In this document: piece after piece, positions 28,473 through 38,230 of the stretch
Layout of the letters: each line of letters begins with the position of its first letter
Numbering within the stretch: the first letter of the stretch is position 1
Source of the DNA: JAIVJG01 sp964236735
Lineage (GTDB): Bacteria > Acidobacteriota > Blastocatellia > Pyrinomonadales > Pyrinomonadaceae
DNA: 64,000 bases
Direction: 5' to 3'
Assembly: GCA_964236735.1 (NCBI GenBank)
Contig: CAXSFM010000003.1
Location: forward strand, 62,001 to 126,000
Position numbers and translations under genes: made by a program
Notes under the pieces: generated by a model
Databases searched by the model: none
Told to the model about the DNA's origin: nothing
The model's input: only the letters and a program-made list of their open reading frames with translations

Positions 28473-31400
28473 TCATTCATCATCGTCGTCGCCGTGCATA
28501 CGTTTTGAATGCTTGCCTGCGTCTGCCGTTGATGCCGTCTTCAACTCGCGCTCCTCGTCTTCTTCGTGAATGCCTTCGCGGAGCGCATCGTAAACGGGAA
28601 GGCGCGCGACGGGCGGCATCCTGTCATTCGCGTCGCCGCGTCGCACGGAGAACCAGATAATCTCGTTGAGCGTGCGCGGGTCGGCCATGTCGGCGTGCGT
28701 CAAATCCTGCGAGTCGGTGCGGCGCATCCAGTAGGCGGTCGCGGCGTCGCTCGGCTTCGGCGGCGTCATTAAATTGTCGAGCGCGACATCGGGCAGCACG
28801 GCCTTGAACGGGCGGAGGTCTGCCTTGTCCTGAAAAATATCCATCGGCGCGGCGTTCGCATCAAGCGCGTTCATCGGCGCGATGCCGAGCAGCAACTCCA
28901 TCGTGCGGATGAGACTGACGGTGCTGTGCAGTTCATGGACGAGCGCGCCGGGACGGTTGTAGGCGCTGACGACGAGCGCGGGCGAGCGATGACAGTCAAC
29001 GTGGTCGGGGCCGTCCTGCGCGTCGTCCTCGACGATGAAGACGGCTGTGTCTTTCCAGTAGGGACTCGCGGAGACGGCCTCGACGATGCGCCCGACGGCG
29101 TAGTCGTTTTCGGCGACGAAGAACTGCGGCGTCGGCTCGTTCGCGCGCAGGCCGACGGTGTGATCGTTCGGCAGGCGCAGAGTGGAAAAGTTCGGCAGAC
29201 GGTCTGCGCGTCCCGCGTTGATGTCCGCGACGTAAGTTTGAAACTCCGCGAGCCACGCGCCGAGACGTGACGTGCCGCGAAAGCGCGCGTCCGCGTTTGC
29301 GTCCGTGATGGCCGGGTCAATTTGCGGCTGCGTTGTTGTCGTCATCGCGCCGGAAGTTTTCGCCGCGCGATAAGAGTCAACCGTCATCGAGTCGGGCGTG
29401 TTCGTGTCGAAGTTGCGATACGTCTCGCTGTGATGGCCTTCGAGCGACTTCTTGGTCGGAAACGCGGAGACGGTCGGCGAAGTGTCCGGGTACGGCTTCG
29501 CGCGGTTGGCGTTGACCGCCGCGACTTCCGCCTCCGAGATGGTTGCGACGAACTCGCCGTAGTTGCGATACGAGAGTCCGGCGCGCGCGGCGGCGTCCCA
29601 CAGATAGAGCGTCGAAGGCTCGGCCACATCATGCCCGCCGTGCAGATAAGGCACGAAGCGGCGCACGTAGTCGGTGATTTCCGACGCCGCGACGGGGCGC
29701 GGGAAAAGCGGCGGGACATCTTTTATCGCAAAGTAATTCGGCAGGCGATTGAAGCCCTCGAAATCATAAGTACGCCCGCGCCCACTGTAGTTCCAGCGAT
29801 AAGCTTTGTCCGTGTAGTCCGTCGAGAAAGCGGCGTTTGACCAGTTGTGCCCGTCGGGGCTGGCCTCCGCATTGACGAAGAAGCGGTCGAGCAAACCAAA
29901 ACGCGACGCGAGCGCGTGCGCGTTCGGCGTGATGTTTTGCGCCGCGCCGTTTTGCACGCGCGCCGCATCGCCCGCGCCGAAGATGGCGAGACGCGCGTCG
30001 CCGTCCGCCACTTGCCCGTCGCCCGCGCGTTCCACGTCGCCGAAGATTTGATCGTAAGTGCGATTCTCGCGAATGATGTAGATGATGTGCTTGATCGGCG
30101 AGCGGCCTTGAAAGAGTTTGGCGCGTGGCTCGCCCGTCAGATGATTGAGGCGCAACACATCGCGCGTCATGCGCGCCAGCTCGCGCTCGTCCGGCTCGCG
30201 CACGCAGCTGATGTTGCCGGAGATGAGCGGGACGCTGTACTCGCCGCCCTGCCCGCCGCCGCGCCCCGTGCCCGCCGGAAATCTGTCGTTCGGCACGTTC
30301 GACGCGCGCCCCGTTTCATTCGCGACGACGGAAGAATTATCGAAGCCCGTGCCCTTCCCGTTGCCGACGTAGAGCGCGCCGGCAACGAAGGCGAGGGCTG
30401 AAGAATACTGTCCCGTCGGGATGAATCCGCGCACCGTCGAGCGTCGCGTCGCCTCTGCAAGTCGCACGACGGCGACCGAGTTGCTGTGCGCGTTGGCGAC
30501 GTAGAGCGTCTGCTCTTTGTCGTCGAGCGCGAGACCTTCGGGGCTGCCGCCCGCCAGAGACTTCTCCGCCAGACGCACGCTGATGCGCTCAACTTCTCGA
30601 TCCTTCGCCGTCTCAATCACGGAGACGCTGTCGTCGTCCGAGTTGACGACGTAGAGCCGCGCGCCCGTCCTGTCCAACTTCATCATCGTCGGATGTTGCC
30701 CGACCGGAATATATGAGACGCGCCGCGCATCGTTCGTGAAATCCACGACGGCGATGGAAGCGTCGTTCCAGCACGAGACGTAAACTTTCGACGCGCCGCC
30801 GCTGCTGCTGCCTTTCGCCGTCGGCAACGAGACGACGCTATATGGATAGGTTGAGTTCGTCGGGGCATTACGCGCGCCTGTGTCTTCGCGTGCGGCTGCG
30901 GCCTGTCCGAAGAGATGTATGAACGTCAGTTCCGGCGTGCTGCTGTGCAGGCGTTTGATGACGCCGAGACTGTCGTCCAGATTGTTCGCGACGTAGAGCG
31001 TGTCGCCGTCGTCACTGAGCGCGAGGCCGGACGGATAGAAGGGCGCGTGATTGTTGTTGTAGCGCGGCGTGGGCTTGGCCGGAGCCGCTGCGCCGATGTC
31101 TATGAACGGCGCTTTGACTTCCGTGTTCGGCCCCGGCGAGGCGGGAGAAATGGGCGCGGCGTCTGCGGGGCGAAAGCGAAATTTCCAGATTTTATTCTCG
31201 AAGCCGCCCGACACGTAAAACGCATACGAGCCGTCCGCGTCCGCACGTCTGGCGAAGACCGCGCCGATGTTCGCGCTCTGCGGCGTGGGAAAATAGACGC
31301 TCTGGACGACGGCGGGCGCGGGCGTCGCCGCGAGGTCAATCACGGAGAGAGACTGTTGCGCGCGATTCGTCGCCGCGCTGAACTGAACGCCGTGGCCGCT

Positions 31401-31709
31401 GTTGACCGCGACGAGATAACGCCCGTCACCATTGGGGCCGTCAGCGTCAGGACTCCGCACGAAATCAACCGGCAGCGCGCCGATTGCCGGCTGTCTCGTC
31501 GTCACATCCATGACGAGCGTGCCCGCCGGCGCGATCATCTTTTCATCCGTCGCGGCGGCGGCTCGCATGAGGGACACATCCGCCGACGAGTTGAACGAGC
31601 CGGCGAGCAGCAGCAGCGTCAACGTCGCGCCGATTAAGAGCCAGCACGCCACCGTCGTCCTCGCGCTCTGCGTGCGACGACGGATAAATGCGGGAGACGA
31701 TGTTTTCAT
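28473..31709 (-). CDS. Exported beta-propeller (YVTN) protein with phosphoesterase/phospholipase C-like domain
   Basis: The 1078-residue protein has an N-terminal membrane anchor or uncleaved signal (VACWLLIGATLTLLLLAGSF). A YVTN-type seven-bladed propeller runs over about residues 60-510 (DTLYVANNLDDSLGVI, ARLYVVNSDDDSVSVIET, QTLYVANAHSNSVAVV). A phosphoesterase domain of the bacterial phospholipase C/acid phosphatase group starts at SPIKHIIYIIRENRTYDQIFGDV and includes TAVFIVEDDAQDGPDHVDCHRSPALVVSAY. The Asn-Arg-Thr and Asp-His residues correspond to the metal-binding region of that fold. I start it at the ATG at 31709, which has AAGGA ten bases upstream. Substrate is unknown; periplasmic phosphate scavenging is plausible. 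Confidence 0.9.
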   Translation of the reverse strand: MKTSSPAFIRRRTQSARTTVACWLLIGATLTLLLLAGSFNSSADVSLMRAAAATDEKMIAPAGTLVMDVTTRQPAIGALPVDFVRSPDADGPNGDGRYLVAVNSGHGVQFSAATNRAQQSLSVIDLAATPAPAVVQSVYFPTPQSANIGAVFARRADADGSYAFYVSGGFENKIWKFRFRPADAAPISPASPGPNTEVKAPFIDIGAAAPAKPTPRYNNNHAPFYPSGLALSDDGDTLYVANNLDDSLGVIKRLHSSTPELTFIHLFGQAAAAREDTGARNAPTNSTYPYSVVSLPTAKGSSSGGASKVYVSCWNDASIAVVDFTNDARRVSYIPVGQHPTMMKLDRTGARLYVVNSDDDSVSVIETAKDREVERISVRLAEKSLAGGSPEGLALDDKEQTLYVANAHSNSVAVVRLAEATRRSTVRGFIPTGQYSSALAFVAGALYVGNGKGTGFDNSSVVANETGRASNVPNDRFPAGTGRGGGQGGEYSVPLISGNISCVREPDERELARMTRDVLRLNHLTGEPRAKLFQGRSPIKHIIYIIRENRTYDQIFGDVERAGDGQVADGDARLAIFGAGDAARVQNGAAQNITPNAHALASRFGLLDRFFVNAEASPDGHNWSNAAFSTDYTDKAYRWNYSGRGRTYDFEGFNRLPNYFAIKDVPPLFPRPVAASEITDYVRRFVPYLHGGHDVAEPSTLYLWDAAARAGLSYRNYGEFVATISEAEVAAVNANRAKPYPDTSPTVSAFPTKKSLEGHHSETYRNFDTNTPDSMTVDSYRAAKTSGAMTTTTQPQIDPAITDANADARFRGTSRLGAWLAEFQTYVADINAGRADRLPNFSTLRLPNDHTVGLRANEPTPQFFVAENDYAVGRIVEAVSASPYWKDTAVFIVEDDAQDGPDHVDCHRSPALVVSAYNRPGALVHELHSTVSLIRTMELLLGIAPMNALDANAAPMDIFQDKADLRPFKAVLPDVALDNLMTPPKPSDAATAYWMRRTDSQDLTHADMADPRTLNEIIWFSVRRGDANDRMPPVARLPVYDALREGIHEEDEERELKTASTADAGKHSKRMHGDDDDE

Positions 31710-31931
31710 ATCGTTCGTGTCCTTGCGGTCATGCGAGCATACTGAACCTGACGGCGGCTGACAATCCATCCAACGTCGCGTGCGCCACATCAACCAACGC
31801 GACGCGGTTTCTTATCTTTGACGGCCAACCTCTTTGACGCTGGCCGTGATGCGCTGTCAACATGCGCGCGGCGAAGATGCCGGCGGGCGGTTGATGGACA
31901 TTCAGCAGACACCGTTGCCACATTGCAGATC

Positions 31932-32840
31932 ATGGAAACACGGACAACTTTTAACGTCGTCGGACTCGGCGAGTTGATCTGGGACTTGCTGCCGGAGGGG
32001 AAACAACTCGGCGGCGCGCCGACGAATTTCGCTTACATCGCCGGACTGCTCGGAGACGAGGCGACAATCGCGAGCCGCGTGGGTGAAGACGATTTTGGAC
32101 GCGAGGCAGTGGCGCGTCTGGAGCGCATGAGCGTCTCGACGCACGCGCTTCAATTCGACGCGGAGCATCCGACGGGCACGGTCGGCGTGCGTGTGGACGC
32201 GAGCGGCGAGCCGCATTTTTCCGTCAACCAAAACTCGGCGTGGGATTATCTGGAATGGACTCCGGCGTGGGCGGAGTTGGCCGCGCGCGCAGATGCTGTC
32301 TGCTACGGCACGCTCGGCCAGCGCGCGCCGCCTGCCGCAGAGACCATCGCGCGCTTTCTCGAACACACGCGCGCAGACGCCTTGCGTGTCTTCGACGTGA
32401 ATCTGCGCCATTCTTTTTTCACGCCGGAGATGCTCGCCGCATCGCTTCAACTCGCGACCATCGTCAAATTCAACTTTGATGAATTGTGCGGCGCGGCCAT
32501 GCTGCTCGATTTTGAGGAACGCGAGAGCCACGCCATTGCTGCGCGCATCCTGCGCGAGTTCCGTCTCGAACTCGTCGCCGTCACGCGCGGAGCGGGCGGG
32601 AGCCTGCTCGTCACGAAGGATGAAATCGCGGAGCATCCCGGCGTCAACGTGCGCGTGGCCGACACCATCGGTGCGGGCGACGCCTTCACCGCGACGCTCG
32701 CGCATTTTTACTTGCGCCGCGCGCCGCTCGCACGCATCAGCGAAGCGTGCAACCGCGCCGGCGCGTGGGTCGCATCGCAAGTGGGAGCGACGCCGGAAGC
32801 GACGCCGGAGATGTTAAAGAACTTGTTCGGCGAGCTTTAA
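31932..32840 (+). CDS. PfkB-family carbohydrate kinase (fructokinase-like)
   Basis: The enzyme phosphorylates a sugar with ATP. The 302-residue protein starts at the ATG at 31932 (a TTG at 31818 would add a non-family extension). Motifs are VVGLGELIWDLLPEGKQLGGAPTNFAY (N-terminal substrate region) and GDEATIASRVGEDDFG. The C-terminal PfkB signature VADTIGAGDAFTATLAHF contains the catalytic Asp in GAGD. Similarity is closest to fructokinases (LPEGKQLGGAPTNFA). The gene is divergent from the phosphoesterase and has no metabolic partner beside it. Confidence 0.92.
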   Translation: METRTTFNVVGLGELIWDLLPEGKQLGGAPTNFAYIAGLLGDEATIASRVGEDDFGREAVARLERMSVSTHALQFDAEHPTGTVGVRVDASGEPHFSVNQNSAWDYLEWTPAWAELAARADAVCYGTLGQRAPPAAETIARFLEHTRADALRVFDVNLRHSFFTPEMLAASLQLATIVKFNFDELCGAAMLLDFEERESHAIAARILREFRLELVAVTRGAGGSLLVTKDEIAEHPGVNVRVADTIGAGDAFTATLAHFYLRRAPLARISEACNRAGAWVASQVGATPEATPEMLKNLFGEL

Positions 32841-32851
32841 GCGCATTCCAT

Positions 32852-34249
32852 CTACTCCGTCGCGCTCTGTCGTACAGCTTCACCGCCTTCAATCGAAATC
32901 GTTTTGATGTTGACGAACTCGCGTATGCCGTGCGCGCTCAACTCGCGCCCGTAGCCGCTCTCCTTGATGCCGCCGAAGGGCAGGCGCGGGTCTGAGGCGA
33001 CCATCCGGTTGACGAAGACCGAGCCGGCCTCGATCTCCGAGATGAAACGCTCGCGCTCTTCCTCATCGTTCGTCCACACACTCGACGCGAGGCCGAAGAT
33101 GCTGTCATTAGCGAGGCGGATGGCTTCGTCTATATCCGGCACGCGAAAGAGCGCGGCGACGGGGCCGAACAATTCTTCGCCATAAGCGGGCGCGCTCACA
33201 GGGATGTCCGCGAGCACAGTCGGCGCGTAGAAGTTCCCCTGCCCGCCGAGACGCCGCCCGCCCGTCAACACGCGCGCGCCAGCCGTGACGGATTTACGCA
33301 CCTGCTCGTCGAGTCCGTCGAGAATATCTGTCGTCGCGAGCGGCCCGATGTCCGTCGCTTCGTCGAGCGGGTCGCCGACCTTGAGCGCGTTGATGTGCGC
33401 GACGAAGCGATACACGAACTCGTCGTAAATTTCTTCGTGGACGATGAAGCGTTTGGCCGCGATGCACGACTGGCCGTTGTTGATCGTGCGCGCGATGACG
33501 GCGACTTGCGCGGCTTCCTGCACGTCCGCGCTCGGCATCACGATGAAGGGATCGCTGCCGCCAAGTTCGAGCACGGTTTTTTTGATGCGCCTCCCCGCGC
33601 GGCTCGCCACGCTCGCGCCCGCCGGCGTGCTGCCGGTCAGCGTTATCGCCGCGACGCGTGCGTCGTCAATCAAACGCTCGACTCTGTCGGAGCCGACGAG
33701 CAGCGTCTGAAAAACTCCCTCGTCAAAACCCGCGCGTCGAAAAATATCTTCAATCGCGAGCGCGCATTGCGGGACGTTCGAGGCGTGTTTGAGCAGCCCC
33801 GTGTTGCCCGCCATCAAAGCGGGCGCGGCGAAGCGGAAGACCTGCCAGAAAGGAAAGTTCCAAGGCATCACCGCGAGCACCGTGCCGAGCGGTTGATACT
33901 TGACGTAACTGCGTGCGGCGTCTGTCTCGACCTCTTCATCGGCAAGAAAGCGTTCGGCGTTCTCCGCGTAATAACGACAGACGCGCGCGCACTTGGCGGC
34001 TTCGTCGCGCGCGGACTTCACAGTCTTTCCCATCTCAATCGTCATCAGACGCCCGAACGCTTCCCTCCCAGCTTCGAGTATCTCCGCCGCGCGCGTCATC
34101 TTCTCCGCGCGCTCGGCGAACGTCGTCCGGCGATGCGTTTGATATGCGACGCTCGCGCGTGCGAGTTTCTCTTCGACTTCCGTGTCCGTCAAAGCATCGA
34201 ACGCGCGCACGGTCTCGCCCGTCGCCGGATTGATCGTCGCTATCGCCAT
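32852..34249 (-). CDS. NAD(P)-dependent aldehyde dehydrogenase (succinate-semialdehyde dehydrogenase type)
   Basis: The protein has 465 residues from the ATG at 34249, preceded by GGGGGAG at nine bases. The fold and catalytic residues are complete. The catalytic motifs are PWNFPFWQVFRFAAPALMAGN, the general base Glu in VLELGGSDPF (about residue 228) and the nucleophile Cys in NNGQSCIAAKR (about residue 262). The C-terminal PFGGIKESGYGREL is also present. This pattern (GQSCIAAKRF, GGIKESGYGREL) is typical of the succinate-semialdehyde dehydrogenase branch. Convergent with the kinase gene, with only 11 bases between stops. It is upstream of nothing obviously related. Confidence 0.92.
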   Translation of the reverse strand: MAIATINPATGETVRAFDALTDTEVEEKLARASVAYQTHRRTTFAERAEKMTRAAEILEAGREAFGRLMTIEMGKTVKSARDEAAKCARVCRYYAENAERFLADEEVETDAARSYVKYQPLGTVLAVMPWNFPFWQVFRFAAPALMAGNTGLLKHASNVPQCALAIEDIFRRAGFDEGVFQTLLVGSDRVERLIDDARVAAITLTGSTPAGASVASRAGRRIKKTVLELGGSDPFIVMPSADVQEAAQVAVIARTINNGQSCIAAKRFIVHEEIYDEFVYRFVAHINALKVGDPLDEATDIGPLATTDILDGLDEQVRKSVTAGARVLTGGRRLGGQGNFYAPTVLADIPVSAPAYGEELFGPVAALFRVPDIDEAIRLANDSIFGLASSVWTNDEEERERFISEIEAGSVFVNRMVASDPRLPFGGIKESGYGRELSAHGIREFVNIKTISIEGGEAVRQSATE

Positions 34250-34304
34250 CTCGAAACTCCCCCTTAATTTTCGATCCCGGATGTCTCTCAATAACAGGCG
34301 GCGT

Positions 34305-34748
34305 TTAGCCTATCACGCCCCGCGTATAATCGAGGACGCCGGTGTGCATCGTCATTTTCCATTCGCCCGCGACCTTCGTATAGACCTTGCAGACGCGACC
34401 ATGCCAGTGATTGTGTGCGCCTTCGCGGCCAATCCATAGCGTGTCTATGTCCACGACGGCGAAGGCTCCGTCGCCCTGTTCCGAGACGACGATCTTTTTG
34501 ATCTCGCGCCGGTTGTGCGCGAGCGTGTGCGTGTCGAACAATTCCTGCCAGCCGCGCTTCCATCTTTCATAATCGTAACGCCCCCACACCAGCACCCAAT
34601 CGAGCGGGTCGTGCGACTGCGGCGTGCGCGGCCAAGGCCAGACCATGTCCGTGTGAAAGATGGAGATAAGCAACTCCGCGTCCTGCGTGTCCCACGCGCG
34701 CGTCTCGCGGTTGACGATCTCCTCGATCTCTTGTGCGATTCCTTCCAT
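34305..34748 (-). CDS. SnoaL-like/NTF2-fold protein, unknown function
   Basis: The 147-residue protein starts at the ATG at 34748, with GGGGAG eight bases upstream (an in-frame ATG at 34763 lacks a Shine-Dalgarno). It has the NTF2-like pattern: helix EIEEIVNRETRAWDTQDAELLISIF, then strands FAVVDIDTLW, HGRVCKVYTKVAGEWKMTMHTGVLDY. The family covers DUF4440/SnoaL-like ligand-binding or isomerase proteins. There is no signal peptide. The function cannot be told. A perfect hairpin separates it from the receptor gene upstream. Confidence 0.82.
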   Translation of the reverse strand: MEGIAQEIEEIVNRETRAWDTQDAELLISIFHTDMVWPWPRTPQSHDPLDWVLVWGRYDYERWKRGWQELFDTHTLAHNRREIKKIVVSEQGDGAFAVVDIDTLWIGREGAHNHWHGRVCKVYTKVAGEWKMTMHTGVLDYTRGVIG

Positions 34749-34769
34749 GCTGTCACTCCCCATGAACTA

Positions 34770-34811
34770 CTTGAGCCTCACCACGTCTGATGAGACGTGG
34801 TGAGGCTCAAG
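34770..34811 (-). terminator. Perfect 19-bp hairpin after the TonB-type receptor gene
   Basis: The arms cttgagcctcaccacgtct (34770-34788) and its exact complement (34793-34811) flank a 4-base loop. It lies 28 bases after the receptor stop on the minus strand. No T run follows, so it may stabilise or process the transcript rather than terminate it. It could also be a small palindromic repeat. Confidence 0.65.
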
Positions 34812-34839
34812 CAAGTTAATTGCTGCCGCACCGCATGTT

Positions 34840-37800
34840 CTAGAAGATGAACTTCAATGCGAGTTGAAGCTGGCGCGGGTCGCCGACGCCCTGACGGAGG
34901 AAGCCGTCGAAGTTGAAGAGGCCGGGCGTGACGAGCGGGTTGATGTTGTTCGCGTTGTTGAAGGTATTGAACATCTCGACGAGCGGGATGAGCGCGATGT
35001 TCTCACCGAATTTGAAGGGTCGCTGCACGCGCCAGTCGAAAGTGAAGAACTCGTTGTTCTTACGCAGGTGGTTGCGCCCGCAGTCAACGCCGTTGACGAC
35101 GCGCGTCAGCGAATTGTTCACGCTGCACGGCGCGCCGGTTCCATCACCGAGCGGGTTGATGGTGATCGGCTGCGCGGAGTGCGCCTGCACGCGCGCGTTG
35201 GTTTGCAAGCGCCACGGCAGGTCGAGATTGGTGTAGAAGTTGAAGCGGTGGCGGATGTCGCGGTCAGACAGCGAGTAGTCTTTCGAGAAGTCGAAGCGAT
35301 TGAAGGAGCGGTCGGTGAACGGGTCGCGCTCGTTCGAGTCGTCGTCCATGTCTTTCGAGAAGACGTAGTTCGCTTCCATCTGGAAGCCGCGGCTGAAACG
35401 CTTGCGGACGCCGAGGGTGAGCGCGCGGTAGAGCGACTTGGCCGAACTCGACGCGACGAACACGTCGCCGAGTTGCGGGCCGAACGGCGCAGGGCCGGTG
35501 TACGTCACCGTGTTGCCGTTCGCAGGCGTGACGAAGGGGAGCGAGCCGACGTTGATGTTGACGAAGCGCGTCAGATGCACGCCCTTCGCGTGCGTGAAGT
35601 CAACGTAGGCCGCCCAGTCCGTCGCGAATTGCTGCTCGTAGGCGACGTTGGTCGTGTAGATGCGCGGGTTGGCGTAGTCACGGCTGAAGACGCGGACGCC
35701 TGTGAAGTCGCTGAACGAACCAGCGGGCAGCACCGGCGGCGTGATGAGGTTAGGATAGGTCGGCACGACGGACGAAGCGGGCAGGCCGAAGCCGAGGAGC
35801 AGGCCGATGAGTCCCGTGTTGCGGAAAAGCTCCTGCTGCTGCACGCCGTTCGTCGTGATGGAGCCGACCTGCGTCAGCATGTTCTGGCGCGCGTTGTAAA
35901 TTCCGTAGTTCGCGCGCAAGACAGACTTACCCTTGCCGCTCAAGTCCCAAGCGAAACCGACGCGCGGTTGGAACTCTTTTTTCTGACTGTGGAGCGTGCC
36001 GTCCGAAGGAAAGCGCGGGTCGGTGAGAAATCGCCCGTAGGCTGTCTGCGCGGGCGGAGTCACCGGGTCTGGAAAAATCTGCGCCTCCCAGCGCAGGCCG
36101 TAGTTGAGCGTGAGGTGCGGCGTAATCTGCCACTTGTCCTGCACGAAGGCTGACAAATCTTCGTTCTTGATGTTCGAGAAGCCGGGCGGGATGTTGGAGT
36201 TGCCGGTCGCCGCGTCCTGCAAAAACAGGAGCAGCGGCCCGCCGGTCATCGTCGAACCCGCAGGGCACGACGCGAGCACGTCAACGTATGTGCCGTTCGA
36301 GCAGGCGGCGGTGCGCGGGCCGAAGCCGGAGCCGAGCGAAGCTGGCGAGGCGTAACGCAGGAAGCCCGCGACACTGTCGAAGATGTAGCGGCCTGTGAAG
36401 AAGCCGCGGAACGTTTGCGAGTTGCGGCTGTGCAGCCACTCGCCGCCGACTTTAACGGTGTGATTGCCGGAGACGATGGTGAAGTTGTCGCGCAACTGCA
36501 CGCGCTTGAACGTCTCGTCCACATTCGGCTGGAGAAAAAAGGGATTGCCGAAACGAAAACTGGTGGCGAAACCAATCGCGGTGTCCGCCGGCACGTTCGA
36601 CGGCGTGGCCGCGCGTGGCCTCTCTTCCCTGCCGTAGGTGAAGTGCGCCTCGTTGACCTTCGTCGGCGAGACGGTGGTGAAGAGGTTGCCGTTGAGCGTG
36701 TGAATCTTCGACGGCCCTTCCGTCCCGTTGGCCGAGTTGCCGTAGGTCGCCACGTCGAACGTCTGGTTCTCGTTGCGCGAGAGGTCGAAGTCGTAAGAGA
36801 CCGCGAGCTTATTGGCGGACGATAGTTGCCAGTCAACTTTTCCGAGGATGGCCGAGTTGCGAACGGGACGCTTGATGGGATTGCCTTCCTCTTGATTGCG
36901 CGTCGTGCGGAAAAAGTTGAGGAGCGCGAGACGCTGGCAGTCGGCGTTCGAGTTGATTAAAGCCTCGTTCGCCAGAATCGTCGGCGCGGCGACGGTGCAG
37001 GGCGACGCGCCGATGGGGTCGCTCAAGTTCGCGCGCGTCAGGTTCTCGAAAATCTGCTCGAAGGCGACGAAGAAGAACGCGCGGTCTTGTTTAATGGGAC
37101 CGCCGACCGAGCCGCCGAACTGCTCGCGGCGGAAGTCTTTCAAGGGCTTGCCGTCGGAAGTGTGCGAGGTTAAGGCTTCGAGCCGCTGGAAGTGGAAGAG
37201 ACTACCGTGGAAGGCATTCGTGCCCGACTTGGTGACGACGTTGACGACGCCACCCGCCGTGCGCCCGAACTCGGCGGTCGCGCCCGTCGCGAGGACTTGA
37301 AATTCCTGCACGGCGTCGAGCGGGATGTCTATCGCCGCGCGCTGGCCGCCGGACTGCTCGCCGAAGAAACCGTTGTTGTAGTCGCCGCCGTCGAGACTGA
37401 TGTTGTTGAAGATGCCGCGCTGCCCGGCGAAATTTATCTCGTCGCCGTCCGGCCCCTGCACGACGCTGACGCCAGGCGTGAGCGTCAGCAAATCCTCGAA
37501 CTTGCGTCCGAGCACGGGCAAGTTGCCCACAGACTTTTCGTTGAGCGTCGTGGTCGTCGCCGTCTGCGTGGTGTCAATCGTCGGGATGCCTGTGATCGTC
37601 ACGGTCTCTGCGACCTGTGAGACTTTCATGCTCAGGTTGAGGTTGACCACCTGCCCGACCGTGAGCGGAAAGTTTTGCTGGACGAGCGTGGCGAAGCCCG
37701 TCTTCGAGATGGTCAGCGTATAGCGTCCCGGCGGCAATTGCAGAAACACGAAGCGCCCGCCGTCGTCCGTGCTGAGTGTCTTCACGGAATTGGTGTCCAG

Positions 37801-37986
37801 ATTCTTCGCTTCGGCGGTCGCGCCGGGGACAACCGCGCCCGCCTCGTCCTCGACTGTGCCCTGTATCACGCCCGTCGTGATTTGCGCCTGCGCCCACGCG
37901 ACAGGCGCGGCCACGGCGATGAAGAGCAGACACAGAGCCAGAGCTTTGACCGACGCGGCCAGAGATTGAGGGAAATGCGTGTGCAT
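34840..37986 (-). CDS. TonB-dependent receptor-like protein with carboxypeptidase-regulatory domain (acidobacterial OMP)
   Basis: The 1048-residue outer-membrane protein has a signal peptide (ending VAWAQ, about residue 32). A carboxypeptidase-regulatory Ig-like domain follows (about 35-120, GVIQGTVEDEAGAVVPGATAEAKNLDTN). Next is a plug region (LPVLGRKFEDLLTLTPGVSVVQGPDGDEINFAGQRG), and then a long beta-barrel ending in an aromatic-terminated strand (LQLALKFIF). It has AGGAG before the ATG and a promoter candidate about 190 bases upstream. Such receptors are expanded in Acidobacteria and probably take up large substrates such as polysaccharide fragments. No partner SusD-like gene is adjacent. 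Confidence 0.93.
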   Translation of the reverse strand: MHTHFPQSLAASVKALALCLLFIAVAAPVAWAQAQITTGVIQGTVEDEAGAVVPGATAEAKNLDTNSVKTLSTDDGGRFVFLQLPPGRYTLTISKTGFATLVQQNFPLTVGQVVNLNLSMKVSQVAETVTITGIPTIDTTQTATTTTLNEKSVGNLPVLGRKFEDLLTLTPGVSVVQGPDGDEINFAGQRGIFNNISLDGGDYNNGFFGEQSGGQRAAIDIPLDAVQEFQVLATGATAEFGRTAGGVVNVVTKSGTNAFHGSLFHFQRLEALTSHTSDGKPLKDFRREQFGGSVGGPIKQDRAFFFVAFEQIFENLTRANLSDPIGASPCTVAAPTILANEALINSNADCQRLALLNFFRTTRNQEEGNPIKRPVRNSAILGKVDWQLSSANKLAVSYDFDLSRNENQTFDVATYGNSANGTEGPSKIHTLNGNLFTTVSPTKVNEAHFTYGREERPRAATPSNVPADTAIGFATSFRFGNPFFLQPNVDETFKRVQLRDNFTIVSGNHTVKVGGEWLHSRNSQTFRGFFTGRYIFDSVAGFLRYASPASLGSGFGPRTAACSNGTYVDVLASCPAGSTMTGGPLLLFLQDAATGNSNIPPGFSNIKNEDLSAFVQDKWQITPHLTLNYGLRWEAQIFPDPVTPPAQTAYGRFLTDPRFPSDGTLHSQKKEFQPRVGFAWDLSGKGKSVLRANYGIYNARQNMLTQVGSITTNGVQQQELFRNTGLIGLLLGFGLPASSVVPTYPNLITPPVLPAGSFSDFTGVRVFSRDYANPRIYTTNVAYEQQFATDWAAYVDFTHAKGVHLTRFVNINVGSLPFVTPANGNTVTYTGPAPFGPQLGDVFVASSSAKSLYRALTLGVRKRFSRGFQMEANYVFSKDMDDDSNERDPFTDRSFNRFDFSKDYSLSDRDIRHRFNFYTNLDLPWRLQTNARVQAHSAQPITINPLGDGTGAPCSVNNSLTRVVNGVDCGRNHLRKNNEFFTFDWRVQRPFKFGENIALIPLVEMFNTFNNANNINPLVTPGLFNFDGFLRQGVGDPRQLQLALKFIF

Positions 37987-38179
37987 GTTGTTCTCCTGTT
38001 GAAGCGGCTGCTTCGGAATTTTCGTTGTGGTCTTGCCGGCCTTGTACGATACGCGAAAGGGACAAGCGAGCGACGCGGCGATGCCTGTTGCGGCTACCTT
38101 GAGTTGAAGAAATGCTTGACGAGCGCGGCGACGAACGCCGCCTTGAGAATTGCGTGCGACTCAAACGACGAGGTGGCTC

Positions 38180-38209
38180 ATCCTAAAGACTCTTTTCGGA
38201 TTCTGTCAA
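38180..38209 (-). promoter_or_regulatory. Candidate sigma-70 promoter of the TonB-type receptor gene
   Basis: On the minus strand TTGACA and TAGGAT are separated by 18 bases. It leaves a 5' leader of roughly 185 bases before the receptor ATG. No riboswitch fold was recognised in the leader. Confidence 0.5.
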
Positions 38210-38230
38210 CGTTGGCCGTGTTACATTTTT

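Noticed and set aside
31818..31931. Upstream TTG start of the PfkB kinase
   Set aside because: It would add 38 Arg/Cys-rich residues that do not fit the family; the ATG at 31932 begins exactly at the conserved fold.
37987..38179. Cobalamin or other riboswitch in the receptor leader
   Set aside because: No recognisable conserved core or box was seen in the roughly 185-base leader; length alone is not evidence.
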